The notes under the pieces were generated by a model. That model was not told the origin of the DNA and made no database searches. It worked only from the letters and a program-made list of their open reading frames with translations. DNA of 30,588 nt from a virus, in the IMG/VR virus record IMGVR_UViG_3300017971_000630, positions 1-30,588 of that record; one strand, given 5' to 3'. Of this stretch, positions 1 through 6,708 are shown piece by piece (position 1 is the stretch's first letter; every line of letters begins with the position of its first letter). A program made the position numbers and the translations under genes.

Positions 1-2463
1 ACAAAATCATTGTTGGTTGAAAACTCTTCGGGTACCGACGCTCTTGAGGTTACTGATGATGGTAACGTTGGTATTGGACCTGGTAGCCCATCACAAACTT
101 ATAGTAGATTAAATATTAAAGGTCTAGGTACGGATAATAGTACTAGAGCTGTTAACATACAAACAAGTGGTGGAGTGACTAAAGCTATTATTTGGGATGG
201 TGGTCTTATAGGGTCTAATACAACATCAACATCGGTTAATAGTTATGAGTCATATAATTTTGCCGGAAGTGCGAGTATAACAGAATCTACAGGATTTAGG
301 GCGGGTACATCCACAAACTTTACTGTGAATCCAGCTTCTAATGGTACTATGAGGGCTATAGGTAACTATAGTAGATTGACTAAGAGTGGTAACAATAATA
401 TGACCACTTTAGCGGGTACATTATCAAACACACTTATCCAAGGTAGTGGTAATATATCATTAAGGAGTTCAGGTTTAGAAGCATCTATGCAGAATAATAG
501 TAGTGGGACCCTTTCAAACGTTTTCGCTATATCAGCAAACGCTCAGGTTAATGGAAACTCTACGATGTCTAATTTTGGTGTTGTAGATGTTAGGATGGAA
601 CAAGTGGCGGGTGCAGCAATTACGGACCTGTACGGTATTAGGATTAACACGCCTAGTAACGTTAGTACTACAGCAATCACCAACACATATGGCATAAAAA
701 TAAACCCTAATACAATAGGTACTAATAATTTCGGTATATACCAACAGGGTAGTGGTAGTGTGAATGTCTTTGAAGGTAATGTAGGTATTGGTTCAACAAA
801 CCCTTCAGCGACATTAGATGTTGTTGGAACATTCCAATACGTAGATGGAAACGAATCTAATGGTTATGTTCTTACTTCAGATGCAAGTGGTAACGCAACA
901 TGGCAAGCTTCATCAGGAGGTGGTTCATTCACAGGAAATACTTCAGGAGATTGTATCACAGATTTGTGGGTGACAAATATTCATTCCTGTTCACCACTTA
1001 ATATTAACCCTAATGAAGAGGGTAATGTTATTATTGGGTCTACTAGTAATAATATTACCATAAAACCTACTAGTAGGGGTATAAGTATTGGGGACAACTC
1101 AAATTATGTCGAACTTATTGTTGGTTCTGATGGTGGATGGAGTCTCGGTGGTAACGGTACAGGTGGCCAAAATAGAGTCCTTATAGGTAAAGGTGTTAAT
1201 GGAGGTTCAACAGTAAGTGCACAAAACGTCGCTATTGGACTTAACGCTGATGCGTCAGGTGCTGGTCATCCTGTCGCGATTGGAGGTACTTCTCAAGCAC
1301 TAACAAGTAGTTCTGTCGCTATCGGTTATAACTCAAGAGGTAACGCAAACGGGGCTGTCGCTATTGGTAACGGTGCCTCAGTAACAAACTCAGGATTCCC
1401 ACTAGGGAATGGTTGGGGTGTTGCTATAGGTCAATCAGCGTCAGTAACAAACTTTGATGGTATTGCGATTGGTAGAAGTACACAGGCAACACAAAATGGT
1501 TCATACGCTTTAGGTCATCTAGTACAAAATAATGTTGGTAACAGTTTCGCCGTTGGTTGGGACACAACAACACCGTACTTCTTATTCTCTAAAACAACTG
1601 ACTCATACCTTAATGGTGATGGACAGGTTGGTGTTGGTATGACATCTCCGACAGCCAAATTCCATATACAGGGTGATGGGTCAACAAGTACAACTGACGC
1701 GTTCATAGTACAAAATTCGTCAGCAACGGATATGTTCCACATTGAGGATAATGGTAGGATAGGTATGAACAATAACTCACCATTAGAACTATTACACACA
1801 AAAGGTGGGGCAGTTAAAATTGAGAAGGGTCAAACATTTAACCCTAATAACGGTTTAATACTATATCAATCAACACCTACCGCAGGAAACGATTTCAATA
1901 TACAATTCACCACTATAGATGGTACTAGTACTGAGAGGGAAGTAGCATTTATTAGAGGAACTAATTACGCTCACGGACCTTCAGCCGTGGTTAGTGGTGA
2001 TTTAGCCTTTGGTACAACATATAGTGGTACATCAGCAACAGAGGGTATGAGATTAAATCAAAGAAGTACTCTTGAAACGGCTGGTGTGTCTGTCGATACT
2101 AGATATGATAATCTATTAACCTCGACAACTATTGATTTAACTTGTAGTGAACATGTGGTATTCACTAATGTTACGGGTACCGACTCAAGAGCCGGCCTTA
2201 CTGTAGCGACTTATAATTTACCAGACACATCTGTAGATGGTGTGGTTGATGGTCAGGAATTTATATTTAGACCACTAACCTCCGTATTCGGTAATGTTGT
2301 CGTAGCGTCAACAGATGGTATTAGAATTGTTGGTAGTACTGGTACTGTAACATCGTTAACTATACACGCCAACGCTGGTGCTGACCCTGTAGACGGTAAC
2401 ACTGTAAGGAAGTTTGTATATAACACTACCTTAGGGTATTGGTTAGAATTAAATTCATTATAA
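1..2463 (+). CDS. Tail fibre / adhesin-like protein, 5' end outside the window
   Basis: The reading frame is already open at base 1 and closes with TAA at 2461-2463, so the 820 visible residues are the C-terminal part of a longer protein. Three regions carry the DGNVGIG...NPSATLDV type repeat common in trimeric phage tail fibres: residues 5-30, near 257-275, and near 545-600. Residues about 406-520 hold a run of short VAIG-x(n)-AxAxG units, the pattern of YadA-head / Hep_Hag beta-roll repeats. The remainder is rich in Gly, Ser, Thr and Asn, as expected for a beta-solenoid or trimeric fibre. Known fibre families with these repeats bind host surface receptors, and that role is inferred here. 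No C-terminal S74-type chaperone motif was recognised; the last 130 residues form a separate domain. The TTG at base 10 should not be taken as a start. Confidence 0.85.
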   Translation, partial: TKSLLVENSSGTDALEVTDDGNVGIGPGSPSQTYSRLNIKGLGTDNSTRAVNIQTSGGVTKAIIWDGGLIGSNTTSTSVNSYESYNFAGSASITESTGFRAGTSTNFTVNPASNGTMRAIGNYSRLTKSGNNNMTTLAGTLSNTLIQGSGNISLRSSGLEASMQNNSSGTLSNVFAISANAQVNGNSTMSNFGVVDVRMEQVAGAAITDLYGIRINTPSNVSTTAITNTYGIKINPNTIGTNNFGIYQQGSGSVNVFEGNVGIGSTNPSATLDVVGTFQYVDGNESNGYVLTSDASGNATWQASSGGGSFTGNTSGDCITDLWVTNIHSCSPLNINPNEEGNVIIGSTSNNITIKPTSRGISIGDNSNYVELIVGSDGGWSLGGNGTGGQNRVLIGKGVNGGSTVSAQNVAIGLNADASGAGHPVAIGGTSQALTSSSVAIGYNSRGNANGAVAIGNGASVTNSGFPLGNGWGVAIGQSASVTNFDGIAIGRSTQATQNGSYALGHLVQNNVGNSFAVGWDTTTPYFLFSKTTDSYLNGDGQVGVGMTSPTAKFHIQGDGSTSTTDAFIVQNSSATDMFHIEDNGRIGMNNNSPLELLHTKGGAVKIEKGQTFNPNNGLILYQSTPTAGNDFNIQFTTIDGTSTEREVAFIRGTNYAHGPSAVVSGDLAFGTTYSGTSATEGMRLNQRSTLETAGVSVDTRYDNLLTSTTIDLTCSEHVVFTNVTGTDSRAGLTVATYNLPDTSVDGVVDGQEFIFRPLTSVFGNVVVASTDGIRIVGSTGTVTSLTIHANAGADPVDGNTVRKFVYNTTLGYWLELNSL

Positions 2464-2465
2464 TT

Positions 2466-3047
2466 ATGGGACAAGGTATACAACACACGGGTGACGAATT
2501 TAAAAATTCCACACTAACATTTCACACTAATAAAATAACTTCCGATTTCTTATCTTATGAAGTAATGATGGATTGGGAGGACCCATTGATGTCTCACCAC
2601 GCTGATATAGTGTGTCATAATCAGGGTGATATTTTAGAGATTGGTTTTGGTATGGGTATTGCATCAGATTATATACAATCACTAAACCCAACATCACATA
2701 CTATTGTGGAAATACACCCACAAATATTCACTAATTTAGAGGCTTGGGCTAGTGGTAAAACGGGTGTGACAATACATAATTCTGATTGGTTTGATATAAA
2801 AGACACTCTTGGTCAGTATGATGGTATTATTTATGATGGTGTTTATGATATTAATATAGCTCACTTCTTTTCAACATTTGTACCGTCACACATAAAATCT
2901 AATGGTAAGTTTACTTACTTTAACACTTACGGTAGTCAACAAATTTATGGCTTAACGGGTACCACATTTAGTGGTGTTACTATAAATCCACCGTCTAATA
3001 GTTACTTTACAGATACCACATATTATATTCCAACAGTACAATACTAA
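2466..3047 (+). CDS. SAM-dependent methyltransferase, guanidinoacetate N-methyltransferase-like
   Basis: This 193-residue protein has a class I methyltransferase fold signature: motif I LEIGFGMGI at residues 57-65 and an acidic end of strand 2 in IVEIHP (Glu82). The preceding VMMDWEDPLM (33-42) and the later DGIIYDGVYD (119-128) match the layout of guanidinoacetate / arginine N-methyltransferases, where the MMxWE segment helps close the active site. The substrate cannot be read from sequence. The ATG at 2466 starts two bases after the tail-fibre stop and gives a normal family N-terminus; an upstream in-frame ATG at 2439 lies inside the fibre gene and would add an unrelated hydrophobic stretch. 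Position directly after the fibre suggests co-expression with tail genes and possibly modification of a virion or host-surface component, which is inference. Confidence 0.75.
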   Translation: MGQGIQHTGDEFKNSTLTFHTNKITSDFLSYEVMMDWEDPLMSHHADIVCHNQGDILEIGFGMGIASDYIQSLNPTSHTIVEIHPQIFTNLEAWASGKTGVTIHNSDWFDIKDTLGQYDGIIYDGVYDINIAHFFSTFVPSHIKSNGKFTYFNTYGSQQIYGLTGTTFSGVTINPPSNSYFTDTTYYIPTVQY

Positions 3048-3072
3048 TAATCAATAAAAAATTAATAAAAAG

Positions 3073-3258
3073 ATGACACATCAAGAAGCATTAGACATTT
3101 TGGTACAATCAGTTAGAGTAGCTAACAAACGTGGGGCTTTTGAGTTAGAGGAATCCTCTATAATCGCTGAAGCTATTAAAGTTTTCACACCACAACAAGG
3201 TGATGTACCACAAGAAGATGAAACTATTACCACAGAAAGTGTTGATAACCAAGAATAA
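3073..3258 (+). CDS. Small hypothetical phage protein, 61 aa
   Basis: No domain was recognised. The first 40 residues are predicted helical and moderately hydrophobic (ALDILVQSVRVA, then EESSIIAEAIKVF), and the tail after residue 40 is acidic and Gln/Glu-rich. It follows the methyltransferase by 25 bases of A/T-rich sequence with no terminator, so it is probably transcribed with the tail-fibre genes. Short helical proteins at this position behind fibre genes are common in large phages, but nothing in the sequence identifies a role. Confidence 0.6.
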   Translation: MTHQEALDILVQSVRVANKRGAFELEESSIIAEAIKVFTPQQGDVPQEDETITTESVDNQE

Positions 3259-3262
3259 GGAC

Positions 3263-3270
3263 ATATTTAT
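3263..3270 (+). promoter_or_regulatory. ATATTTAT element, candidate phage promoter
   Basis: ATATTTAT lies 13 bases before the ATG at 3284 in the short gap after the preceding gene. The same octamer precedes many other genes in this window at nearly the same distance. A promoter role, perhaps for the phage sigma factor, is inference. Confidence 0.4.
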
Positions 3271-3283
3271 AAAATAAAAAGAA

Positions 3284-3598
3284 ATGGCTTTAAGAATTAA
3301 CGATACAATCACAACTAGGGAAGGATTCACAGTACCATCGGGTACTATAGTGATGTTTAATACTATTTTCCCTAAAGGTAGTACTGAGGTACACTATAAT
3401 ATGGAATTTTATCGTAATCAACAGTCTGTTGATGATGGTGAATCTAATTATTTCCCTGTAACACCACAAACTATGGGATATGTTGAGACTGTAGAGATGA
3501 ATGTGTACACAGGATTAACACCAACGATAGTACACCAAAAACTTAAAGATTATTTAGGTGGTATTTTCACAGGTGGTACTATAGATATTATAATCTAA
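3284..3598 (+). CDS. Hypothetical protein, 104 aa, probable small structural protein
   Basis: The sequence is beta-rich, with alternating hydrophobics, few charges and a Gly/Thr/Ile-rich C-terminus ending GGTIDIII. No catalytic motif is visible. It is the last gene of the rightward tail-fibre run and is followed at once by a strong hairpin terminator. The start is supported by the preceding ATATTTAT element and an A-rich leader. Its place and composition suit a minor tail or baseplate component, but that is a contextual guess. Confidence 0.6.
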   Translation: MALRINDTITTREGFTVPSGTIVMFNTIFPKGSTEVHYNMEFYRNQQSVDDGESNYFPVTPQTMGYVETVEMNVYTGLTPTIVHQKLKDYLGGIFTGGTIDIII

Positions 3599-3756
3599 GC
3601 AGGTAAAGTATGGGTCAGTTCTATGATTTTCATGAACTGACTTTTTTCTGCCTCATAGTTTAGTTTCTCTAGGTATTCTTTTTCCTCCTGCACCTTACAC
3701 CATTCTAAGTATTCTCGATACATTTCTAACTGTTCTTGTGTTATGTGTTCATCCAT
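3595..3756 (-). CDS. Small hypothetical helical protein, 53 aa, antisense to a terminator
   Basis: A 53-residue frame begins with ATG at 3756 and ends with TAG at 3597-3595. It starts MDEHITQEQLEMYREYLEWC and continues as a highly charged helix rich in Glu, Lys and Tyr, which looks like real protein and not antisense noise. Its last codons overlap the stop of the opposing gene by four bases, and its 3' third contains the opposing terminator hairpin. A perfect TAnnTTTG box (TATATTTG on the minus strand, 3768-3761) lies only four bases before the ATG, so either the message is almost leaderless or the ATG at 3723 is the start. Function unknown. Confidence 0.55.
   Translation of the reverse strand: MDEHITQEQLEMYREYLEWCKVQEEKEYLEKLNYEAEKSQFMKIIELTHTLPA
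3614..3647 (+). terminator. Intrinsic terminator after the tail-fibre operon
   Basis: GTCAGTTC at 3614-3621 pairs perfectly with GAACTGAC at 3634-3641. The hairpin is extended inside by ATG/CAT around ATTTT and followed by six T at 3642-3647. It lies 15 bases after the stop of the gene ending at 3598. It also falls inside the opposing small gene at 3595-3756. Confidence 0.85.
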
Positions 3757-3815
3757 ACTACAAATATATGTTTTTTAATTCACTTTATCACATAAAATAG
3801 TAAACTTATTTTATT

Positions 3816-4022
3816 ATGAGTAATGAACAAGTTGAACACCCAACACACTATAATCAAGGTAAGGTTGAGATGTGGGATTACGCCCACGACCATAACTTAG
3901 ATTTCTTCGAAGGTAACATTGTGAAGTACGTTACTAGATGGAGACATAAGAATGGCTTACAAGATTTAAAGAAGGCAAAACAATATTTAGACAAATTGAT
4001 TGAATTGAATGAGAATTCATGA
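3816..4022 (+). CDS. DUF3310 family protein, 68 aa
   Basis: The protein shows the DUF3310 signature: HPTHYNQGKVEMWDY near the N-terminus, then FFEGNIVKYVTRWRHKNG and DLKKAKQYLDKLIE. This family is widespread in phages as a small stand-alone protein or a domain fused to nucleotide-metabolism enzymes; its biochemical role is not settled. Length is usual for the family. The TGA stop overlaps the ATATTTAT element that precedes the next gene. The gap at 3757-3815 is A/T-rich and shows no clear promoter in this direction. Confidence 0.85.
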   Translation: MSNEQVEHPTHYNQGKVEMWDYAHDHNLDFFEGNIVKYVTRWRHKNGLQDLKKAKQYLDKLIELNENS

Positions 4023-4029
4023 TATTTAT
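4022..4029 (+). promoter_or_regulatory. ATATTTAT element before the DHH phosphoesterase gene
   Basis: TGATATTTAT spans the stop codon of the preceding gene and lies 16 bases before the ATG at 4046. The longer TGATATTTAT string also occurs at 13048 and 17702. Promoter function is inferred from recurrence and position. Confidence 0.4.
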
Positions 4030-4045
4030 CTAAAAAGTATTATTA

Positions 4046-5479
4046 ATGTCTAGAAGAAATACAAAAAGAATCTTAGTTGAAACGGGTATTAGAAATATTC
4101 GTGAATTATCTAAGAGATACGATAAGGCGAAAATTTATTTCCACCAAGACTTAGATGGTGTTACTACAGCACTAGCTATGAAGAAGTATCTTGAGGACAA
4201 CGGTATACACGTTGTTGATGCTGAAATCATTCAATATGGTGATAAAGAGTTCGCAGTTAAAAAACCAATGGCACGTGGTGATATCATGCCAGTCCTAGTT
4301 GACTTCGCACATGGTAAACCAATGTTCGTTATTCATACGGACCACCACGACAAACAAGTAGGTGCAGAGAAAGACGCATCAAAATCATTTAGACACGCAC
4401 GTTCGAACGTTGAAACAATCTCTCAAATAGTCGCACCAAGTGATATATTCCCTGCTGATGATATTAGAATGATATCTACAGTAGATAGTGCTGACTTCGT
4501 TAGACAAGGTGTTACACCTGAAGATATTATGAGATATATCTTCGTATTAAACAAAGAGAGGGGTTTTAAGGCTAACAAACAGATTATGGCTTTAGTAACC
4601 AATAAATTATTGTTGGCTTACAAGAACAAACCTAATTTCCTAGAGAGGTTGGTATTAGAATCAACACCGTCATTGGTGAACATTTACCTTAACATTGTTA
4701 GGATAGCTAAAGAAGAAGGTTATGCAACACCTGACCTTATGACGGCTAACCTAGAGAAGTATATTAAATCACAAAAAGGTAGTGATAAGGTAAAATATCT
4801 TGAGGACCACGGAATCATTGCCCAATATGGTGGTGGAGCTTTATTTAAACCTGGTTCTTATGATAGATATGTACCATTCAAAAATTACCCTGACGCAAAC
4901 TTCTTAGTTATTGTATGGCCACTTGGTCTAATGCAATCTAGTTGTAACCCATTTAAGAAGGATAGGTCACTTAAGGGTGTTAACCTAGGTGAGATAGCAC
5001 AAGAGATGTTATTATCTTTTAAGGATGAATTAAAAAATTATTTGATTACCGTTGATACGGTAAAATATTTTGCTGAGAAACACAAGAGTTTTAACCCTGA
5101 TAGTGTTGGTTTCGGTTATTCTGATTTAATAGCCCTTTATGAGGATACTGATGAGGGTATTATCGGACTAGAACACCCACCAAAGGGAGCACCAGCAGAT
5201 TATACTACAGAGAGATGGCAAAACGCCATAAAGACAATTATGGATAAACCATATAAGATGTTGTCTGATAGAGAAAGAAAGGCCCTTAAAAAGTTAAAAC
5301 TAACGGGTTGGGATATGATTCAGGCTAATTCAGGGGGACATAAATGTATTACCAACGTAAGTGGTTTAATGTATTTCGGTAAGGATGGTGTTCCATTCTT
5401 AAAGAGGATGGCTAAAGAATTCATTGGTATACTGAAATCCAAGATTGATGAAAATACAGATATTTATAATCAGATATGA
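4046..5479 (+). CDS. DHH-family phosphoesterase (RecJ/NrnA-like)
   Basis: This 477-residue protein has the DHH superfamily motifs in order: FHQDLDGVTTA (32-42, with Asp35 and Asp37), VDFAHGKP (85-92, Asp86) and HTDHHD (97-102, the DHH motif). Near residue 430 SGGHKCITNVSG resembles the GGGH motif of the DHHA1 substrate-binding domain. Family members are Mn-dependent nucleases or phosphodiesterases acting on single-stranded DNA, short RNA or cyclic dinucleotides. The motifs fix the chemistry but not the substrate. Possible roles include processing of recombination intermediates, nanoRNA turnover or cleavage of signalling nucleotides. Its stop overlaps the start of the sigma-factor gene (ATGA), which implies translational coupling. 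Confidence 0.85.
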   Translation: MSRRNTKRILVETGIRNIRELSKRYDKAKIYFHQDLDGVTTALAMKKYLEDNGIHVVDAEIIQYGDKEFAVKKPMARGDIMPVLVDFAHGKPMFVIHTDHHDKQVGAEKDASKSFRHARSNVETISQIVAPSDIFPADDIRMISTVDSADFVRQGVTPEDIMRYIFVLNKERGFKANKQIMALVTNKLLLAYKNKPNFLERLVLESTPSLVNIYLNIVRIAKEEGYATPDLMTANLEKYIKSQKGSDKVKYLEDHGIIAQYGGGALFKPGSYDRYVPFKNYPDANFLVIVWPLGLMQSSCNPFKKDRSLKGVNLGEIAQEMLLSFKDELKNYLITVDTVKYFAEKHKSFNPDSVGFGYSDLIALYEDTDEGIIGLEHPPKGAPADYTTERWQNAIKTIMDKPYKMLSDRERKALKKLKLTGWDMIQANSGGHKCITNVSGLMYFGKDGVPFLKRMAKEFIGILKSKIDENTDIYNQI

Positions 5480-6036
5480 AAAGAAGTTTAATCAGACAAA
5501 TATTAAGAGAAGAGTTTCTAATGGAAACCGATGCTTCGGAAGCGTTGGTTGATTTCCAAACTATCTACAGTAAAATGTGGGATAAGATGGTTCGTAGTGT
5601 TTGTTTAAAATACACTAACGATATTAATAAAGCTGAAGACTTCTGTCAAAATGGTTTCATGAAGGTTTATAAGAACCTACATAAGTACGATGGTGGTGGT
5701 TCACTAGAAGGTTGGGTTAGACGTGTAATCCAAAACAACGTACTAGACGAACTAAGAAAGAAAAAAATCGAATATACAAGTGATGAACCTGATTGGGGTA
5801 GAGTTGATACTGATGACGAACCTTATGAAGAGAAGTACTCTGTAGAAATGATTGAGAGTGTTTTAACGGATTTGAGTCCGGCATACAAAACTGTATTCGA
5901 GATGTACTACTTTAGAGGTATGACTCACAGACAAATAGCCAAAAAGTTGGGTATTAGTGAGGGGACATCTAAATCCAACTTATCAAAGGCTAAAATTAAA
6001 GTAAGAAAACTTATCAAGGATAAGTTTAATGTTTAG
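5476..6036 (+). CDS. Sigma-70 family (ECF-like) RNA polymerase sigma factor with N-terminal tag
   Basis: A 186-residue two-domain sigma factor. Region 2 spans about residues 30-97, including the AEDFCQNGFMKVY core and GWVRRVIQNNVLDELRKKK. An acidic linker follows, then region 4 at 126-180 with the helix-turn-helix HRQIAKKLGISEGTSKSNLS. Such proteins bind host core polymerase and direct it to specific promoters. The size and lack of regions 1 and 3 match the ECF group. The extra N-terminus MKRSLIRQILREE is not part of the sigma fold and resembles the tag on five other proteins here. The start overlaps the DHH gene stop by four bases. It is a candidate for reading the ATATTTAT elements, and if the tag is a packaging signal it could be delivered with the DNA; both points are inference. 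Confidence 0.88.
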   Translation: MKRSLIRQILREEFLMETDASEALVDFQTIYSKMWDKMVRSVCLKYTNDINKAEDFCQNGFMKVYKNLHKYDGGGSLEGWVRRVIQNNVLDELRKKKIEYTSDEPDWGRVDTDDEPYEEKYSVEMIESVLTDLSPAYKTVFEMYYFRGMTHRQIAKKLGISEGTSKSNLSKAKIKVRKLIKDKFNV

Positions 6037-6637
6037 GGTATGTAACAAATAGTTGTGGATACTTATCTTGAGTCTCCAACATTATTTGACGTATCGACTG
6101 ATAGGTACCTTCAGCGTAGTTATCCTTCAAATATTGCATATACTCTTCCCTATTATCTATCTTCCTAGTGTAAGCGTTCTGATATAAAGCGTAATCCATC
6201 ACACTTTCCCTCCAACTTCTATAGTAGGCGTGACCATGTTGTTCACCAAGACTAGTTGTTGCTCTAACATTGGCGACCTTCATACCGAATAGGTTGTTAT
6301 TATCTTTGAATATGGTACTCTTAAAGTTACCACTCTCATATCTAGCTTGGGAAAACACGATATCAGGGAATTTAACATTTATCTCAATTAAATAATCGAC
6401 TAGTTTTTGTTCAGTAAATGAATCCTTCTCTGTGACAATAACCAAAGCCTCTTCATAATCTATATTATCTTTAACTTCCACGATTTGGGTTTTATAAAAG
6501 GTGTTACTACCGACTAATAACCCTATTAAGGTGGAACCTATAATACACGCTAATAAAATTAATATGATTTTGTGGTTGGGGATTTTCTTATATGTTAAGT
6601 CTTCCCTATTAAATTTCTCTAGATGTAATTTTGCCAT
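6026..6637 (-). CDS. Membrane-anchored glucosaminidase (FlgJ-type peptidoglycan hydrolase)
   Basis: This 203-residue protein has a basic N-terminus, one transmembrane segment at about 23-43, and a C-terminal domain outside the cytoplasm. Residues 95-155 read FSQARYESGNF...NNNLFGMK...YYRSWRESVMDYALY, the signature of the glucosaminidase / endo-beta-N-acetylglucosaminidase family, with Glu101 the likely catalytic acid. It would cut glycan strands of peptidoglycan. A signal-anchor on a phage lysin suggests secretion by the host system and tethering to the inner membrane. It is therefore a candidate endolysin that could act with the holin-family protein encoded at 23707. Its 3' end overlaps the convergent sigma gene by 11 bases, so read-through of either gene would make antisense RNA. 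Confidence 0.8.
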   Translation of the reverse strand: MAKLHLEKFNREDLTYKKIPNHKIILILLACIIGSTLIGLLVGSNTFYKTQIVEVKDNIDYEEALVIVTEKDSFTEQKLVDYLIEINVKFPDIVFSQARYESGNFKSTIFKDNNNLFGMKVANVRATTSLGEQHGHAYYRSWRESVMDYALYQNAYTRKIDNREEYMQYLKDNYAEGTYQSIRQIMLETQDKYPQLFVTYPKH

Positions 6638-6653
6638 AAAATTAATTAAAAGA

Positions 6654-6689
6654 TAAAACCCCCTCTGTTATAATAACAAAAGGGGTCTT
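6654..6689 (-). terminator. Intrinsic terminator after clpC
   Basis: On the minus strand ACCCC (plus 6686-6682) pairs with GGGGT (plus 6662-6658) around an inner GTTA/TAAC stem, followed by TTTTATCTTTT. It lies between the clpC stop at 6709 and the next minus-strand start at 6637, so it should separate the two transcripts. Confidence 0.75.
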
Positions 6690-6708
6690 ATGTTTATATG
6701 TAGGTGAT

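Noticed and set aside
10-12. TTG start codon for the first gene
   Set aside because: The frame is open to the first base and the sequence before the TTG continues the fibre repeat, so the gene is cut by the window edge.
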